Positions 20,040-29,392 of a DNA stretch of 64,000 nucleotides are shown here, piece by piece; the first letter of the stretch is position 1; every line of letters starts with the position of its first letter. Made by a program: the position numbers and the translations under genes. The DNA comes from Macrothele yani (taxonomy: Eukaryota; Arthropoda; Arachnida; Araneae; Macrothelidae): the NCBI GenBank assembly GCA_039090855.1, contig CM077034.1, forward strand, positions 16,755,303-16,819,302, written 5' to 3'. Below the pieces are notes generated by a model. It was not told where the DNA came from and did not search any database. It saw nothing but the letters and a program-made list of their open reading frames with translations.

Positions 20040-22166
20040 CATCATCATCATCATCATTGTCAACCATTATCAATCCACTGCTGGACGAAGGTCTCCCAAG
20101 TTTCCTCCACAACGGTCTGTCTTGTGCCAGTCTCCTCCATGTCACTCCCGCATATTTACGAATTTCATCCACCCATCTCCCATGTGGTCTTTTTCTGGGT
20201 CTTTTCCTGTCCCTTGGAATCCAATCTAAAATTTCAGCTGTCCATCGATGGTCTGTCCTTCTGGCAGTATGTCCAGCCCATTGCCATTTCAGGGATTTAA
20301 CTCTGATCATGATGTCTTCCACTCTCGTCATTTTTCGGATCCACGAGTTCCTCTTCTTATCTCTCCTGGTTATACCAAGCATGCACCTCTCCATGCTTCT
20401 TTGAGTTGTCTGCAGCCTTTGTATGTCTCTTTTAGTTAAGGTCCACGTCTCTGCACCATACGTAAGCACTGGAAGGATGCATTGATCAAACACTTTTCTT
20501 TAAGACATAATGGCATATTGCTCTTGAAAATTATGCTGTTTCTTCCAAAAGCTCTCCAGGCAAGTTTTGTACGCCGATTAATTTCTTCATCAATGTGACC
20601 CTCACTTGATATCTGCTGTCCAAGATAAACATACGTATCTGTTATCTCCAGTTTTTCTCCATCAATCGATAAATCTTCATTTCTTGTAAAAGCATTGAAC
20701 ATCACTTTTGTCTTCTGAAAGTTCATTTTTAATCCCACTTCTTTACTCTTGTCAGCAAGTTCCTGGATCATACTCTGCAGCTCTGATGGGGTAGTTGCAA
20801 AAATGACTACGTCATCAGCAAAACGAAGGTGGGTTAGATAATATCCATTAATCTTTATCCCTTTGTTTTCCCAGTTCAGTGATTGAAAGACATTTTCCAA
20901 TGTGGCATTAAAGAGCTTCGGAGATATGGTGTCACCTTGTCTCACTCCCTTTCCAATTTTTATGTGTGTTGTATTTTCAAACAGCCGAATCTTTGCACTT
21001 GCATTTTCATAGATGTTATTAATAATATTAATGTATGCATCTTCAATACCACAGGATTTCAGAGCCGTGGTAACTGCTGATGGTTTCACTGAATCAAAGG
21101 CTTTTTCATAATCGATAAAAGCCATGCACAATGGAAGTTCATATTCCCTCGCTCTTTCAATTAGTTCTCTCAGTACATGGATATGATCTATTGTGCTGTA
21201 GCCACTCCTGAATCCAGCTTGTTCTCTCGGTTGAGCCATGTCCAGTGTTACCTTCAAGCGGTGTGAAAGAACTTTAGTGAAGATTTTATAAACTACTGAT
21301 AGGAGGCTGATAGGTCTGTAGTTCCTGAGATCCTCAATGTCACCTTTTTTATGTAGCAGGATCATTGTAGCATTGTTCCAATCCTCAGGAATCTTCCTTC
21401 ATTAAGGCATCGAGTGAAAATTTGGGCGAGTACCGTTTCAATTTCTCCACTTGCTTCTTGTATGATGTCTATAGTAATTCCATCTTCTCCTGGAGCTTTC
21501 CCCCGCTTCATGTTCTTGATTGCATGAGCAACTTCTGCTGGGAGGACTGGAAGAACTCTGGTACCTTTCATGATGTCTGGAGTACATGTATCATCCCTTT
21601 CATATAATTTGGAGTAGAAATCTTTCACTCTTGTCAAAATTTCGCCTCTATTTCTTGTTATAGAACCATCTTCTTTTCTCAGAGCCATAATCTGTTTTCT
21701 TCCGTTACTGAGATGTCCCTTTGCTATCTTTAGGCTTTGGTTGTTTTCAATTGCTTTCCTCACTAGCTCACAGTTGAATTTCCTTACGTCTTCAGTGATA
21801 CTTTTTCGTGCTGTCTTGCATAGCTCTATATATTCCACTTTGGAAGTCACATCTTCTTTAGTTGTCCTCATCTCTCTTCTTTTTTGCATCAACATTTTGG
21901 TTTTTCCTGATAATTTGTTTACATGCAACTTGTTCTTAGACCCAGCTAATTTTGTTGCTGTTTCCATAAGAGCTTTGGTTACTTTTCTGTTAACTTCCGA
22001 AATATCCACTTCTTCCGATGTTAGGCCTTCTAAAGCAGAGAATCTGTTCTTCAGTTCCAACTTGAAAGTATTATGGTGTTTTTTAAGGTTGGTTATGTCA
22101 ATACATTTTGTTTGTCTCATGAGCTTGCCACGTTCCAGTTTAGTGTTGAGGTGCATCTTACATCTC
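20040..22166 (-). mobile_element. RTE-type LINE, 5'-truncated, inserted in a Penelope-like element
   Basis: About 2.13 kb on the minus strand with a (CAT)n stretch at the 3' end (20040-20056 on plus). It is flanked by the 12-bp duplication AACTTCTTAGAT at 20028-20039 and 22167-22178. It is the longest RTE copy in the window. The 5' end is truncated before the endonuclease domain. Confidence 0.93.
20060..22154 (-). pseudogene. RTE reverse transcriptase, frameshifted
   Basis: Three minus-strand frames form one protein: 22168-21362 (region before RT and RT start, with GKAPGEDGI), 21365-20436 (main RT: AFIDYEKAFDSV motif A, QGDTISPKLFN motif B, FADD motif C) and 20493-19999 (C-terminal region). 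The frame breaks near 21363 and near 20500; the second falls in the run that reads NMPLCLK. The APE-type endonuclease expected at the N-terminus is missing. Coding sequence close to that of the other RTE copies here suggests a single family. Autonomous members make target-primed insertions; this copy cannot. Confidence 0.88.
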
Positions 22167-22178
22167 AACTTCTTAGAT

Positions 22179-22555
22179 ATTACTATCTATTATGAAGATG
22201 AAAAATTCCTCACTAGTTGGTATAAAAAACCAATGAATACTCAAAGACTACTGGATTTCAATTCGTATCATCCAGTTTCTATTAAGAAAAATGTAGCAAG
22301 TCAGTTTTTAGAAAAAATTAATAAAATAGTTTCTACAGCAGATAAAAAAGAAGCCCAAAAAGAAGAGCTTAAAGTCATACTTGCAGAGAATAACTATCCT
22401 AAAGAAGAAATTGAGAAGCTTCTGAATTTTAATGGTACGAAGAACCCACAAAAGCAACAAGTAAAATTCACTAGAAAAATTTCTTATCACAAAGGTTTAT
22501 TTGAGGCTTTAAAAAGAATTGTAAAAAATACAATATTAGGCTGGCTCCAAGTTTA
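22179..22555 (+). pseudogene. Penelope-like element, RT C-terminal (thumb/linker) part
   Basis: The frame resumes after the duplicated target site with a segment including SWYKKPMNTQRLLDFNSYHP, typical of the Penelope-like RT after the catalytic box, then a long Lys/Glu-rich, coiled-coil-like linker. A frameshift near 22545 moves the reading into the next frame, which carries the endonuclease. Confidence 0.75.
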
Positions 22556-22954
22556 GAGAATAAAGTTAAAAATTTTTTTCCTAAAATAGTTCAAAGAGAA
22601 GAAGATATTTTAAAAATGCAAGGAGTAGTTTATGAAGTAAATTGTAGTTGTGGACTATCTTACATAGGGGAAACAGGTCGCAGACTAGAAACTCGTATAG
22701 CTGAGCATAAAGCAGCTATAAAAAATTGCTCCAACAAGACTGGATTAGATAGGCATGTTAGAGAAACTGGGCACAGCATGGATTGGAATTCCCTTAAAGT
22801 AATCAGTTTCCAAAGCAATTTCCAAAAAAGAAAACTGAAAGAAGGAATAGAGATTGAGAAAAATCAAAATTCCATCATCAATGACTGCAAAGGATTTTTC
22901 CTGCCTAACATCTGGCAGGATTTGTTGAAAACTAACCTAAACTGTCAAGGTTAA
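22556..22954 (+). pseudogene. Penelope-like element GIY-YIG endonuclease domain
   Basis: Includes VVYEVNCSCGLSYIGETGRR, which matches the paired GIY / YIG strands with the preceding Cys pair usual in Penelope-like elements, and a downstream RIAEH helix. The domain nicks target DNA for retrotransposition. It continues in frame to the stop at 22954. The domain itself is intact by eye, but the element is split by the RTE and frameshifted, so this copy is inactive. Confidence 0.85.
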
Positions 22955-23020
22955 CCGTAACCGTCAAGGTAAACCGTAACCGTGATAGTGACAAGGAAAA
23001 AGTGACAACAACAAGTCAGC

Positions 23021-23049
23021 CTGAAGAAGGAGAAGAGTTTTCTCCGAAA
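23021..23049 (+). ncRNA. Hammerhead-ribozyme-like core
   Basis: CTGAAGA (matches CUGANGA) is followed by a 6-bp stem, GGAGAA with TTCTCC, and then GAAA. This is the order of the hammerhead core (box, stem II, box). It lies 67 bp after the stop of a Penelope-like element, and hammerhead motifs are known in that class. I could not find a convincing stem I, or a stem III with its cleavage site, so it may be decayed. Confidence 0.35.
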
Positions 23050-23059
23050 ATTTGCTATT

Positions 23060-23860
23060 AAAGAAAAAATTTCCTAGAAAAATCCCATAAGTTACTTTAG
23101 ATTATTAATTAAATTAAACTAGGAAGCCATTTCTCAACATGAGCTTTATTCAAAGAAATAAAAATAATAGTTTTACTAATTCTATAAGGATTTTTTACTG
23201 TGAGTTCTATTTTGAGAGAACATCTGAACGTAAAGATATGGTTGAGGTATCAAAATAAAGGTCTCACCATGTAGATGTGCCAGTCGAAGAGAAAACTGAG
23301 ATTGGGGCAACGCTTCGGGCCTGGCCAAAAACCCCTGATAATTAAGAAAGCTTCCGAACTGGTCTGTGACGTCAGAGCTAGTGGGCCGACCGCTCGAGCT
23401 CTCCGCTCCCGAAAACACATTAACGAAGTACTGCGGTGTTTACGCACAGAAATAATTTCTCGAGTGCGATACTACACAATATGCGCACACAGCAATAAAT
23501 CGACCGTGCTAATTTCTCTGTATTTTTTGTCCTTACATAACATCAAAAGATTACATCCTTAGCTTTCATTTTTTTTTTACTCAGTTTCCAGCAATGATAT
23601 CTGTAAATCGGGGAATTCCAAAGTTTTGCTCTTGTGCTTATAGATCTTTTTAAGTGCGTTAATGGCAAATTGGGTAGGACTCTATGAACATAATCATTTC
23701 GCTTAAAACTTTTAAAAATTCCCTTCGCGTTCGATTTATTAAAAAGAAAGAAAGAAAGAAAAGACTTTTACGTAACGAAGGCGAAAGCAAAATTTCCGAT
23801 GAGTATATTTACTGAAAATACGGTAAGATGTGGGCCCAAATCTTGCAACTATTTCTAGAA
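23060..23860. other. No recognisable gene
   Basis: Mixed sequence after the Penelope-like element; GAAA tetranucleotide run near 23745. No frame has a recognisable domain. Confidence 0.45.
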
Positions 23861-24292
23861 GGTAGCAGCGAAAGACCGTATGACGCATGTATTATGCATC
23901 GCCATACCGGTCCTTCGCCTGGCGTTATGGCTTGGGGCGCAATTGGATATGACAACCGAACACCTCTGGTACGCATCGCCGGTACACTCAACTGCCACCG
24001 CTATCTATATCTCCGACGTTTTGGAGCCTGTAGTCCTCTCTTACTTACAGGACCTGCCAGCGGCCACGTTTCAACAGAACAATGCGCGCCCGCACGTGGC
24101 ACGCACCGTGCAACAATTCTTCACGGCCCTCCAGGTGTCACTGCTTCCGAGGCCCGCCTGTTCTCCCGATATGTCACCCAACGAACGCGGCTGGTCGCTG
24201 ATCGGCAACCGAGTGGCCCGGCAAGCACCACCCGCGGCTACGCCTGATGAATTGAGGCAACGTGTGGAAGCAGCCTGGACCGACATACCCTA
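23861..24292 (+). pseudogene. Tc1-like transposase, C-terminal part
   Basis: Reads HTGPSPGVMAWGAIGYDN in one frame, then shifts frame to VLEPVVLSYLQ, FQQNNARPHVART and SPDMSPNERGW, ending LRQRVEAAWTDIP. The expected catalytic block FQQDNARPH has Asn in place of the second catalytic Asp, and the first catalytic Asp region is missing. It is a dead DDE transposase fragment. Confidence 0.85.
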
Positions 24293-24515
24293 AGCCCACA
24301 ACCAAAGCCTCTTTCGTTCGATGCCGCGGCGTGTTGCGGCCGTTATTGCCAGCCATGGGGGGGCCACACGAACTATTGATGTCTGCGTGTTCCGCAAGTC
24401 GCACTGGCCTGTAAGCTCAATCGTTTCATCTTTGTATCTGTTGTTATGTGTCCAGTAAATCTGGCTTTGCTATCTCGTGTCCTTCTTGGTGTTGCATTTT
24501 ATGTGGCCAGCAGTG
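23861..24515 (+). mobile_element. Tc1-like element, 3' half
   Basis: The 3' end reads ..TATGTGGCCAGCAGTG followed by TA (24516-24517), a Tc1-type terminal repeat and target site. The 5' half is absent. Confidence 0.82.
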
Positions 24516-25685
24516 TATATGTCTCAGACAAGAGAGAATGAAGAGTATTCGCAACGCGAATCTCATTCCAACAACATTTACAAACACAGTTGTGACTGAA
24601 GATAAGAGTGAAAGAGTGCGTTATCAAGTTGAATTTTTTTTGCACACGATCGACATGAGTGGACTTCCGCCTCACATTCTACAACTGAAAAGGGGTGCAG
24701 TCGTGATGCTCATTCACGAACCTGGCCGCCCCGGTGGTGCAGTGGTCTGAGCGCTGGCTTGTGATGATTCGTTTGTGAAGGGCAAATGCAATAAATAGTA
24801 TTCAGTGAATTTAAGTAAATTATCGTCATTTCATAATCGAACCCTTCGTAGGGTCAGATCTCTGTTTATGCGAGTCAAGTACTGTCTTCTTTTACACTTT
24901 CGCCTAGAACATAATATAAACTGATGCTCAGTTACACACACGCACACACAATAACGGGCTTAATGGTTAATAGTTAATACAACAAACTCTCGTACGCAGA
25001 ATATGATTTCGTTCTGTTGGCCCGACGTCTTTGATTTTAATTCTTCAGGTTCAGGATGTAATAATTCCCGAAATTCTGGAGCAGGAATCGAATATTATCT
25101 GACTTACCATCCTTGTCGTATTTACACCCCCCCCCCCCCAAAAAAAAAAACGGATCTTCAAAATTTGTATTGTATGGTGTAATCCCGTATTCCATTCGTG
25201 ATGTAACACAATTTTCCGATTGTTTTGCTTCTCCAAACTCAAGTTTTACCCATCCCAATAATCATCCATATTTAAAACAAAGCAAGTGGCAAATCAAAAT
25301 TATAAAGACAGAGCCTAAGAATGGTGTACTAGCGCATATTGAAGCGTTTTAATTGATTCCTAATTCCTATAAATGCAAATCATCGTACGCAGAAAGTGTT
25401 TCTCTGGTTTAAACTTGCGAAATGAGTGGAATGTGGATTCAAAGGGAGAGAGAGAGAGAGAGAGATTTCCAAAGATGAAAGACGACGAAAACACGCGCGC
25501 CAGATAAATAAATAAAATATGGCACAAAGAGAGAGAGAGAGAGAAATGATTGCGAGAAACAAGAAATACGCTCACGGGAATGGAAAGACAGAGACTTCAA
25601 AAACAGAATGACTTAAATTTATCAACAACCTGACTACACCGTACACATGCAAGTACAGGCCCGTCCAAGCCCGCCTACAAAATTG
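24516..25685. other. No recognisable gene; simple repeats
   Basis: Contains a SINE head fragment at 24725-24780, a short CA run near 24938, a C run plus A run at about 25128-25150, and GA runs at 25446-25464 and 25529-25543. The frames here are short and unrecognised. Confidence 0.5.
24725..24780 (+). mobile_element. SINE head fragment (GCCGCCCCGGTGG family)
   Basis: GCCGCCCCGGTGGTGCAGTG and the following bases match the tRNA-derived head of the SINE copies at 27.7, 38.4 and 52.1-52.8 kb. Sequence after GATTCGT is unrelated, so only the 5' end remains. Confidence 0.7.
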
Positions 25686-26912
25686 TACGCCCGGCTCGTA
25701 AGTTTTATGCTACTAAGCACGTTCGGCTCGTAAGTTTTAAGCTACTAAGCACGCCCGGCTCGTAAGTTTTAAGCTATTAAGCACGCCCGGCTCGTAAGTT
25801 TTAAGCTACTAAGCACGCCTGGCTCGTAAGTTTTAAGCTACTAAGCACGCCCGGCTCGTAAATTTTAAGCTACTAAGCACGCCTGGCTCGTAAGTTTTAA
25901 GCTACTAAGCACGCCCGGCTCGTAAGCTTTAAGCTACTAAGCACGCCCGGCTCGTAAGTTTTAAGCTACTAAGCACGCCCGGCTCCTTAGTTTTAAGCTA
26001 CTAAGCACGCCCAGCTCGTAAGCTTTAAGCTACTAAGCACGCCCAGCTCGTAAGCTTTAAGCTACTAAGCACGCCCGGCTCGTACGTTTTCAGCTACTAA
26101 GCACGCCCGGCTCGTAAGTTTTCAGCTACTAAGCACGCCCGGCTCGTAAATTTTAAGCTACTAAGCACGCCCGGCTCGTAAGTTTTAAGCTACTAAGCAC
26201 GCCCGGCTCGTAAGTTTTAAGCTACTAAGCATGCTCAGCTCGTAAGTTTTAAGCTACTAAGCATGCTCAGCTCGTAAGTTTTAAGCTACTAAGCACGCCC
26301 AGCTCGTAAGTTTTAAGCTACTAAGCACGCCCGGCTCGTAAGTTTTAAGCTACTAAGCACGCCCGGCTCGTAAGTTTTAAGCTACTAAGCACGCCCGGCT
26401 CGCAAGTTTTAAGCTACTAAGCACGCCCGGCTCGTAAGTTTTAAGCTACTAAGCACGCCCGGCTCGTAAGTTTTAAGCTACTAAGCATGCTCAGCTCGTA
26501 AGCTTTAAGCTACTAAGCATGCTCAGCTCGTAAGTTTTAAGCTACTAAGCACGCCCAGCTCGTAAGTTTTAAGCTACTAAGCACGCCCGGCTCGTAAGTT
26601 TTAAGCTACTAAGCACGCCCGGCTCGTAAGTTTTAAGCTACTAAGCACGCCCGGCTCGTAAGTTTTAAGCTACTAAGCACGCCCGGCTCGTAAGTTTTAA
26701 GCTACTAAGCACGCCCGGCTCGTAAGTTTTAAGCTACTAAGCACGCTCGGCTCGTAAGTTTTAAGCTATTAAGCACGCCCGGCTCGTAAGTTTTAAGCTA
26801 CTAAGCACGCCCGGTTCGTAAGTTTTAAGCTACTAAGCACGCCCGGTTCGTAAGTTTTAAGCTACTAAGCACGCCCGGCTCGTAAGTTTTAAGCTACTAA
26901 GCACGCCCGGCT
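25686..26912 (+). repeat. 32-bp minisatellite, about 38 copies
   Basis: Unit GCACGCCCGGCTCGTAAGTT followed by TTAAGCTACTAA, 32 bp, arranged without spacers. Variants (CCCAGC, GCATGCTCAGC, AAGCTTTAAG) recur in matching blocks (26230-26290 and 26485-26560), showing that multi-unit segments were copied. It ends abruptly inside a Tc1-like transposase sequence at 26912. Confidence 0.97.
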
Positions 26913-27650
26913 GGTACCAACAAGGCTCAGTTCCGTAGTATTGCCACAGAGTTGGTAGGGCATAATTGTCCAGAATATCGAGGTAGACGTGCTGGTTAAC
27001 AATTTTGTCCACGATAACCAATAAGCCGATACCATACCACGAAAAATACCCCACACTCGAGAACACTGCCAGCTCCAAACTTGATCGTTGGAACAGTACA
27101 CTGTGGTAAACAGCATTTCTCCGGCTGCCGCCATACCCACACACGACCATCAGACTGATGGATCGTATATCTGGATTCATCAGTCCATAGGACCGGTTTC
27201 CATTGATCTACGGTCCACGATAAATGTTCTTTACACCATGCTAAACGACAGGTAGTATTCCGAGTGGAGATGAAAGGCTTATGAGCAGCCGCACGACCAC
27301 GGTAACCCATGGAATGAAGTTCTCTGCGAATGGTACGTGTACATACCGAGGTTCCAGCATTTTTACTCACCTGTACACTGAGATCTTATGCAGTACTCCG
27401 TCGATTAGCTGTAACGATTCTCCTGAGGCTTCGACGTCCTCTATCACTGATTTTCTTTGGTCGTCTGCCGGTACGTTTTGCTGCTTCAGGCACGCCATGT
27501 GTCTTCTACTTATTCAGTACATCCAAAACAGTTGACTTGGGTATGTTTAAACGCCTCTCTGTTTCTCTTATGGACAAGCCACTAATATAACACTCAACAA
27601 TCTTTCCTTCCTCAAAGTCAGTTCTCTCCCGCCGCGAGATTTTCACTCAG
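26912..27650 (-). pseudogene. Tc1-like transposase, N-terminal and central part
   Basis: The minus-strand frames give the helix-turn-helix region (RTIRRELHSMGYRGRAA), the first catalytic block PVLWTDESRYTIHQSDGRVW and then VNQHVYLDILDNYALP in a shifted frame. The second and third catalytic residues would lie beyond 26912 and are gone. Stops and at least two frameshifts are present. Confidence 0.82.
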
Positions 27651-27704
27651 CCTCACATTGCGATATGATCGCGATCAGCTGCTGGCTTGTTTTTATACGG
27701 TTTG

Positions 27705-27924
27705 TGTGTGTGATTGAAGGTTTAACGACCACCGTGAGCAACTCAATGGGCTATAAGCAGTCGCCCGTCCCTAATTTAGGGTCACTGGTTCCAGGGAAGG
27801 GACAGAACCAGTGCCGTAAGACAAACACAACATCCATGCCTCACCGGGATTCGAACCCGGACCCCTTACGGACGAATGATCAGAGGCCAACGCCTTAGAC
27901 CACTGCGCCACCGGGGCGGCCATA
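27705..27924 (-). mobile_element. tRNA-derived SINE inside a Tc1-like element
   Basis: On the minus strand it starts GCCGCCCCGGTGGCGCAGTG with A and B boxes (B box GGTTCGAATCC), followed by the body with GTGACCCTAAATTAGGGACG and GGTCGTTAAACC. The 11-bp target duplication TATACGGTTTG is at 27694-27704 and 27925-27935. The 3' tail here is a CA-type repeat and not poly(A). Confidence 0.92.
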
Positions 27925-28015
27925 TATACGGTTTGCAGCGCGCATCTTAACAACGCAGCGGATCCGTTCGTTTGCTTTTGAAGTGGTGTCCGGTGACTTT
28001 TGTCAATATAGTGTA

Positions 28016-28145
28016 TGTGCTTTGGTGAGAAAATGCATGAATGGAATGAAATGTAACAATTCATTACAATATGATAGGGCTCGCCACATTAAGAAAAAAA
28101 TAAGCTACCTGGAAAACTCAGGAAAATTTTTGATGTATATAGCAA
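28016..28145. mobile_element. Fragment of the CAGGGTTCCCAC transposon, right end
   Basis: GTGCTTTGGTGAGAAAATG and ATGGAATGAAATGTAACAAT match the right subterminal part of the elements at 1888, 11820 and 31928, followed by a decayed ACCTGGAAAACTCAGG. Only this end is present. Confidence 0.7.
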
Positions 28146-28149
28146 AGTG

Positions 28150-29387
28150 TAGTTTGACATAAGTTGTGCCAAAATAATGTTTTTTTTTATTTATTTTTTT
28201 TATTTCTTAGGAATTTCATGTCACTGTCTTTTATAGAAAGTGAAAAGTCGGGATTGGGGTGGGGGGGGGGGGGAGTAGCGATTGTGACAAAGGGCTCTCA
28301 ATATCCCATCGAGAGAGATGGAGAAACAGGGGGGGGGGGGCAAGTTAGGATGAAAAGAGTGGATGATGGGACGTGGAGAGGACTTGGGGGTGGGGGGTGC
28401 TCTTTGCAAATATTCGGCTGATGAGGCGCCATTTGAGGAACAACCAGTCTGATTCGGGCAGCACAATGGCAAATCGAGTTTTAAGCTGCTCCAGATTGGA
28501 AATCACCGGGGAAGAGTGTTCATGTGAAAGTCGATCTTCGCAGCATCAGCAGAAAAAACACTTCCCCCAACCCCACCCCCGAACTGTACTTCCCGCTCTC
28601 CACTTCCACAGACTGGAACTGCCCGCTGGGCATGTAACTGAAATGATGCCATCGGCGGTGGGAAAATAAATCTGCGTTATCAGCATAGAATTCTGAAGGA
28701 TGTTTGTTCGTCGCTTCGGTGTTTAGCTTGTATGTAATCCGCTTTGACTCACGTGCCTATTGATTGCAGAGTTAAAACAATTAAGAATGATAACTAATTA
28801 AAAGCAATTGAAACAGAATCCGTTGTCATTAATGTATATCCGAGAGAGGGATTGGAGAAAACAGATGCACCAATGAACGCTGAGAGAGAGAGAAAGGAAG
28901 TATTCAGCAGAAATAAAAGTAGCCCCTTATTAGCCGCCTATTAATTGCCTGGAACTGAGAAACACAAATTCCCCGCGAGCGTCGGATTTTAATTTTAATG
29001 AACACACCAAAAGGGATCCTCTTGTGAAATAAAGTAGAGATTAAAACTGATCTTGTTGTGCTCCCGAACAACTTTAATGAACTTGCTGCGGTTGGGAAAG
29101 CTGAGTACAGATTAGTCGCATTTCAGCTCACAAGTAAAAAGGAAATTAGATCGTTCATACATCAAAGAAAAAAAAAATGAATACATTATTTCCATATTAT
29201 TTAGTCGTACTTGATAGACGAGAAGCATTTTTAACGAAATCGCCTTCCCCAAGAATGGCACAGCTTTGGCGCCTATTAAAATACTCTGCAGTTGCGCAGA
29301 ACAAGTTTCTTCAAGGGGAGGAGAAATTCCTATAATATATACATACATGTATACACGTGCATACTGCTGTTGAATTAGAAATCTTTA
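28150..29387. other. No recognisable gene; G-rich runs
   Basis: Has two G runs (about 28258-28273 and 28330-28340) that could form quadruplexes and T-rich stretches. Frames of 85-98 codons over them are low complexity. No recognisable domain. Confidence 0.5.
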
Positions 29388-29392
29388 TGCTA

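Larger units (their letters stand above)
26912..28013 (-). mobile_element. Tc1-like element, 5' part, truncated by the minisatellite
   Basis: The 5' end on the minus strand begins CACTATATTGACAAAAGTCA at 28013, preceded by TA (28014-28015). The element then contains a SINE (27705-27924) and the transposase fragment, and is lost at the minisatellite border. A solo copy of the same terminal repeat is at 15395-15423. Confidence 0.8.

Noticed and set aside
21741..22556. 271-codon plus-strand frame
   Set aside because: Its first half is antisense to the RTE; only the part after 22167 is real Penelope-like coding sequence.
25686..26912. CRISPR-like regular 32-bp repeats
   Set aside because: The repeats are contiguous with no unique spacers and the window is eukaryotic; it is a minisatellite.
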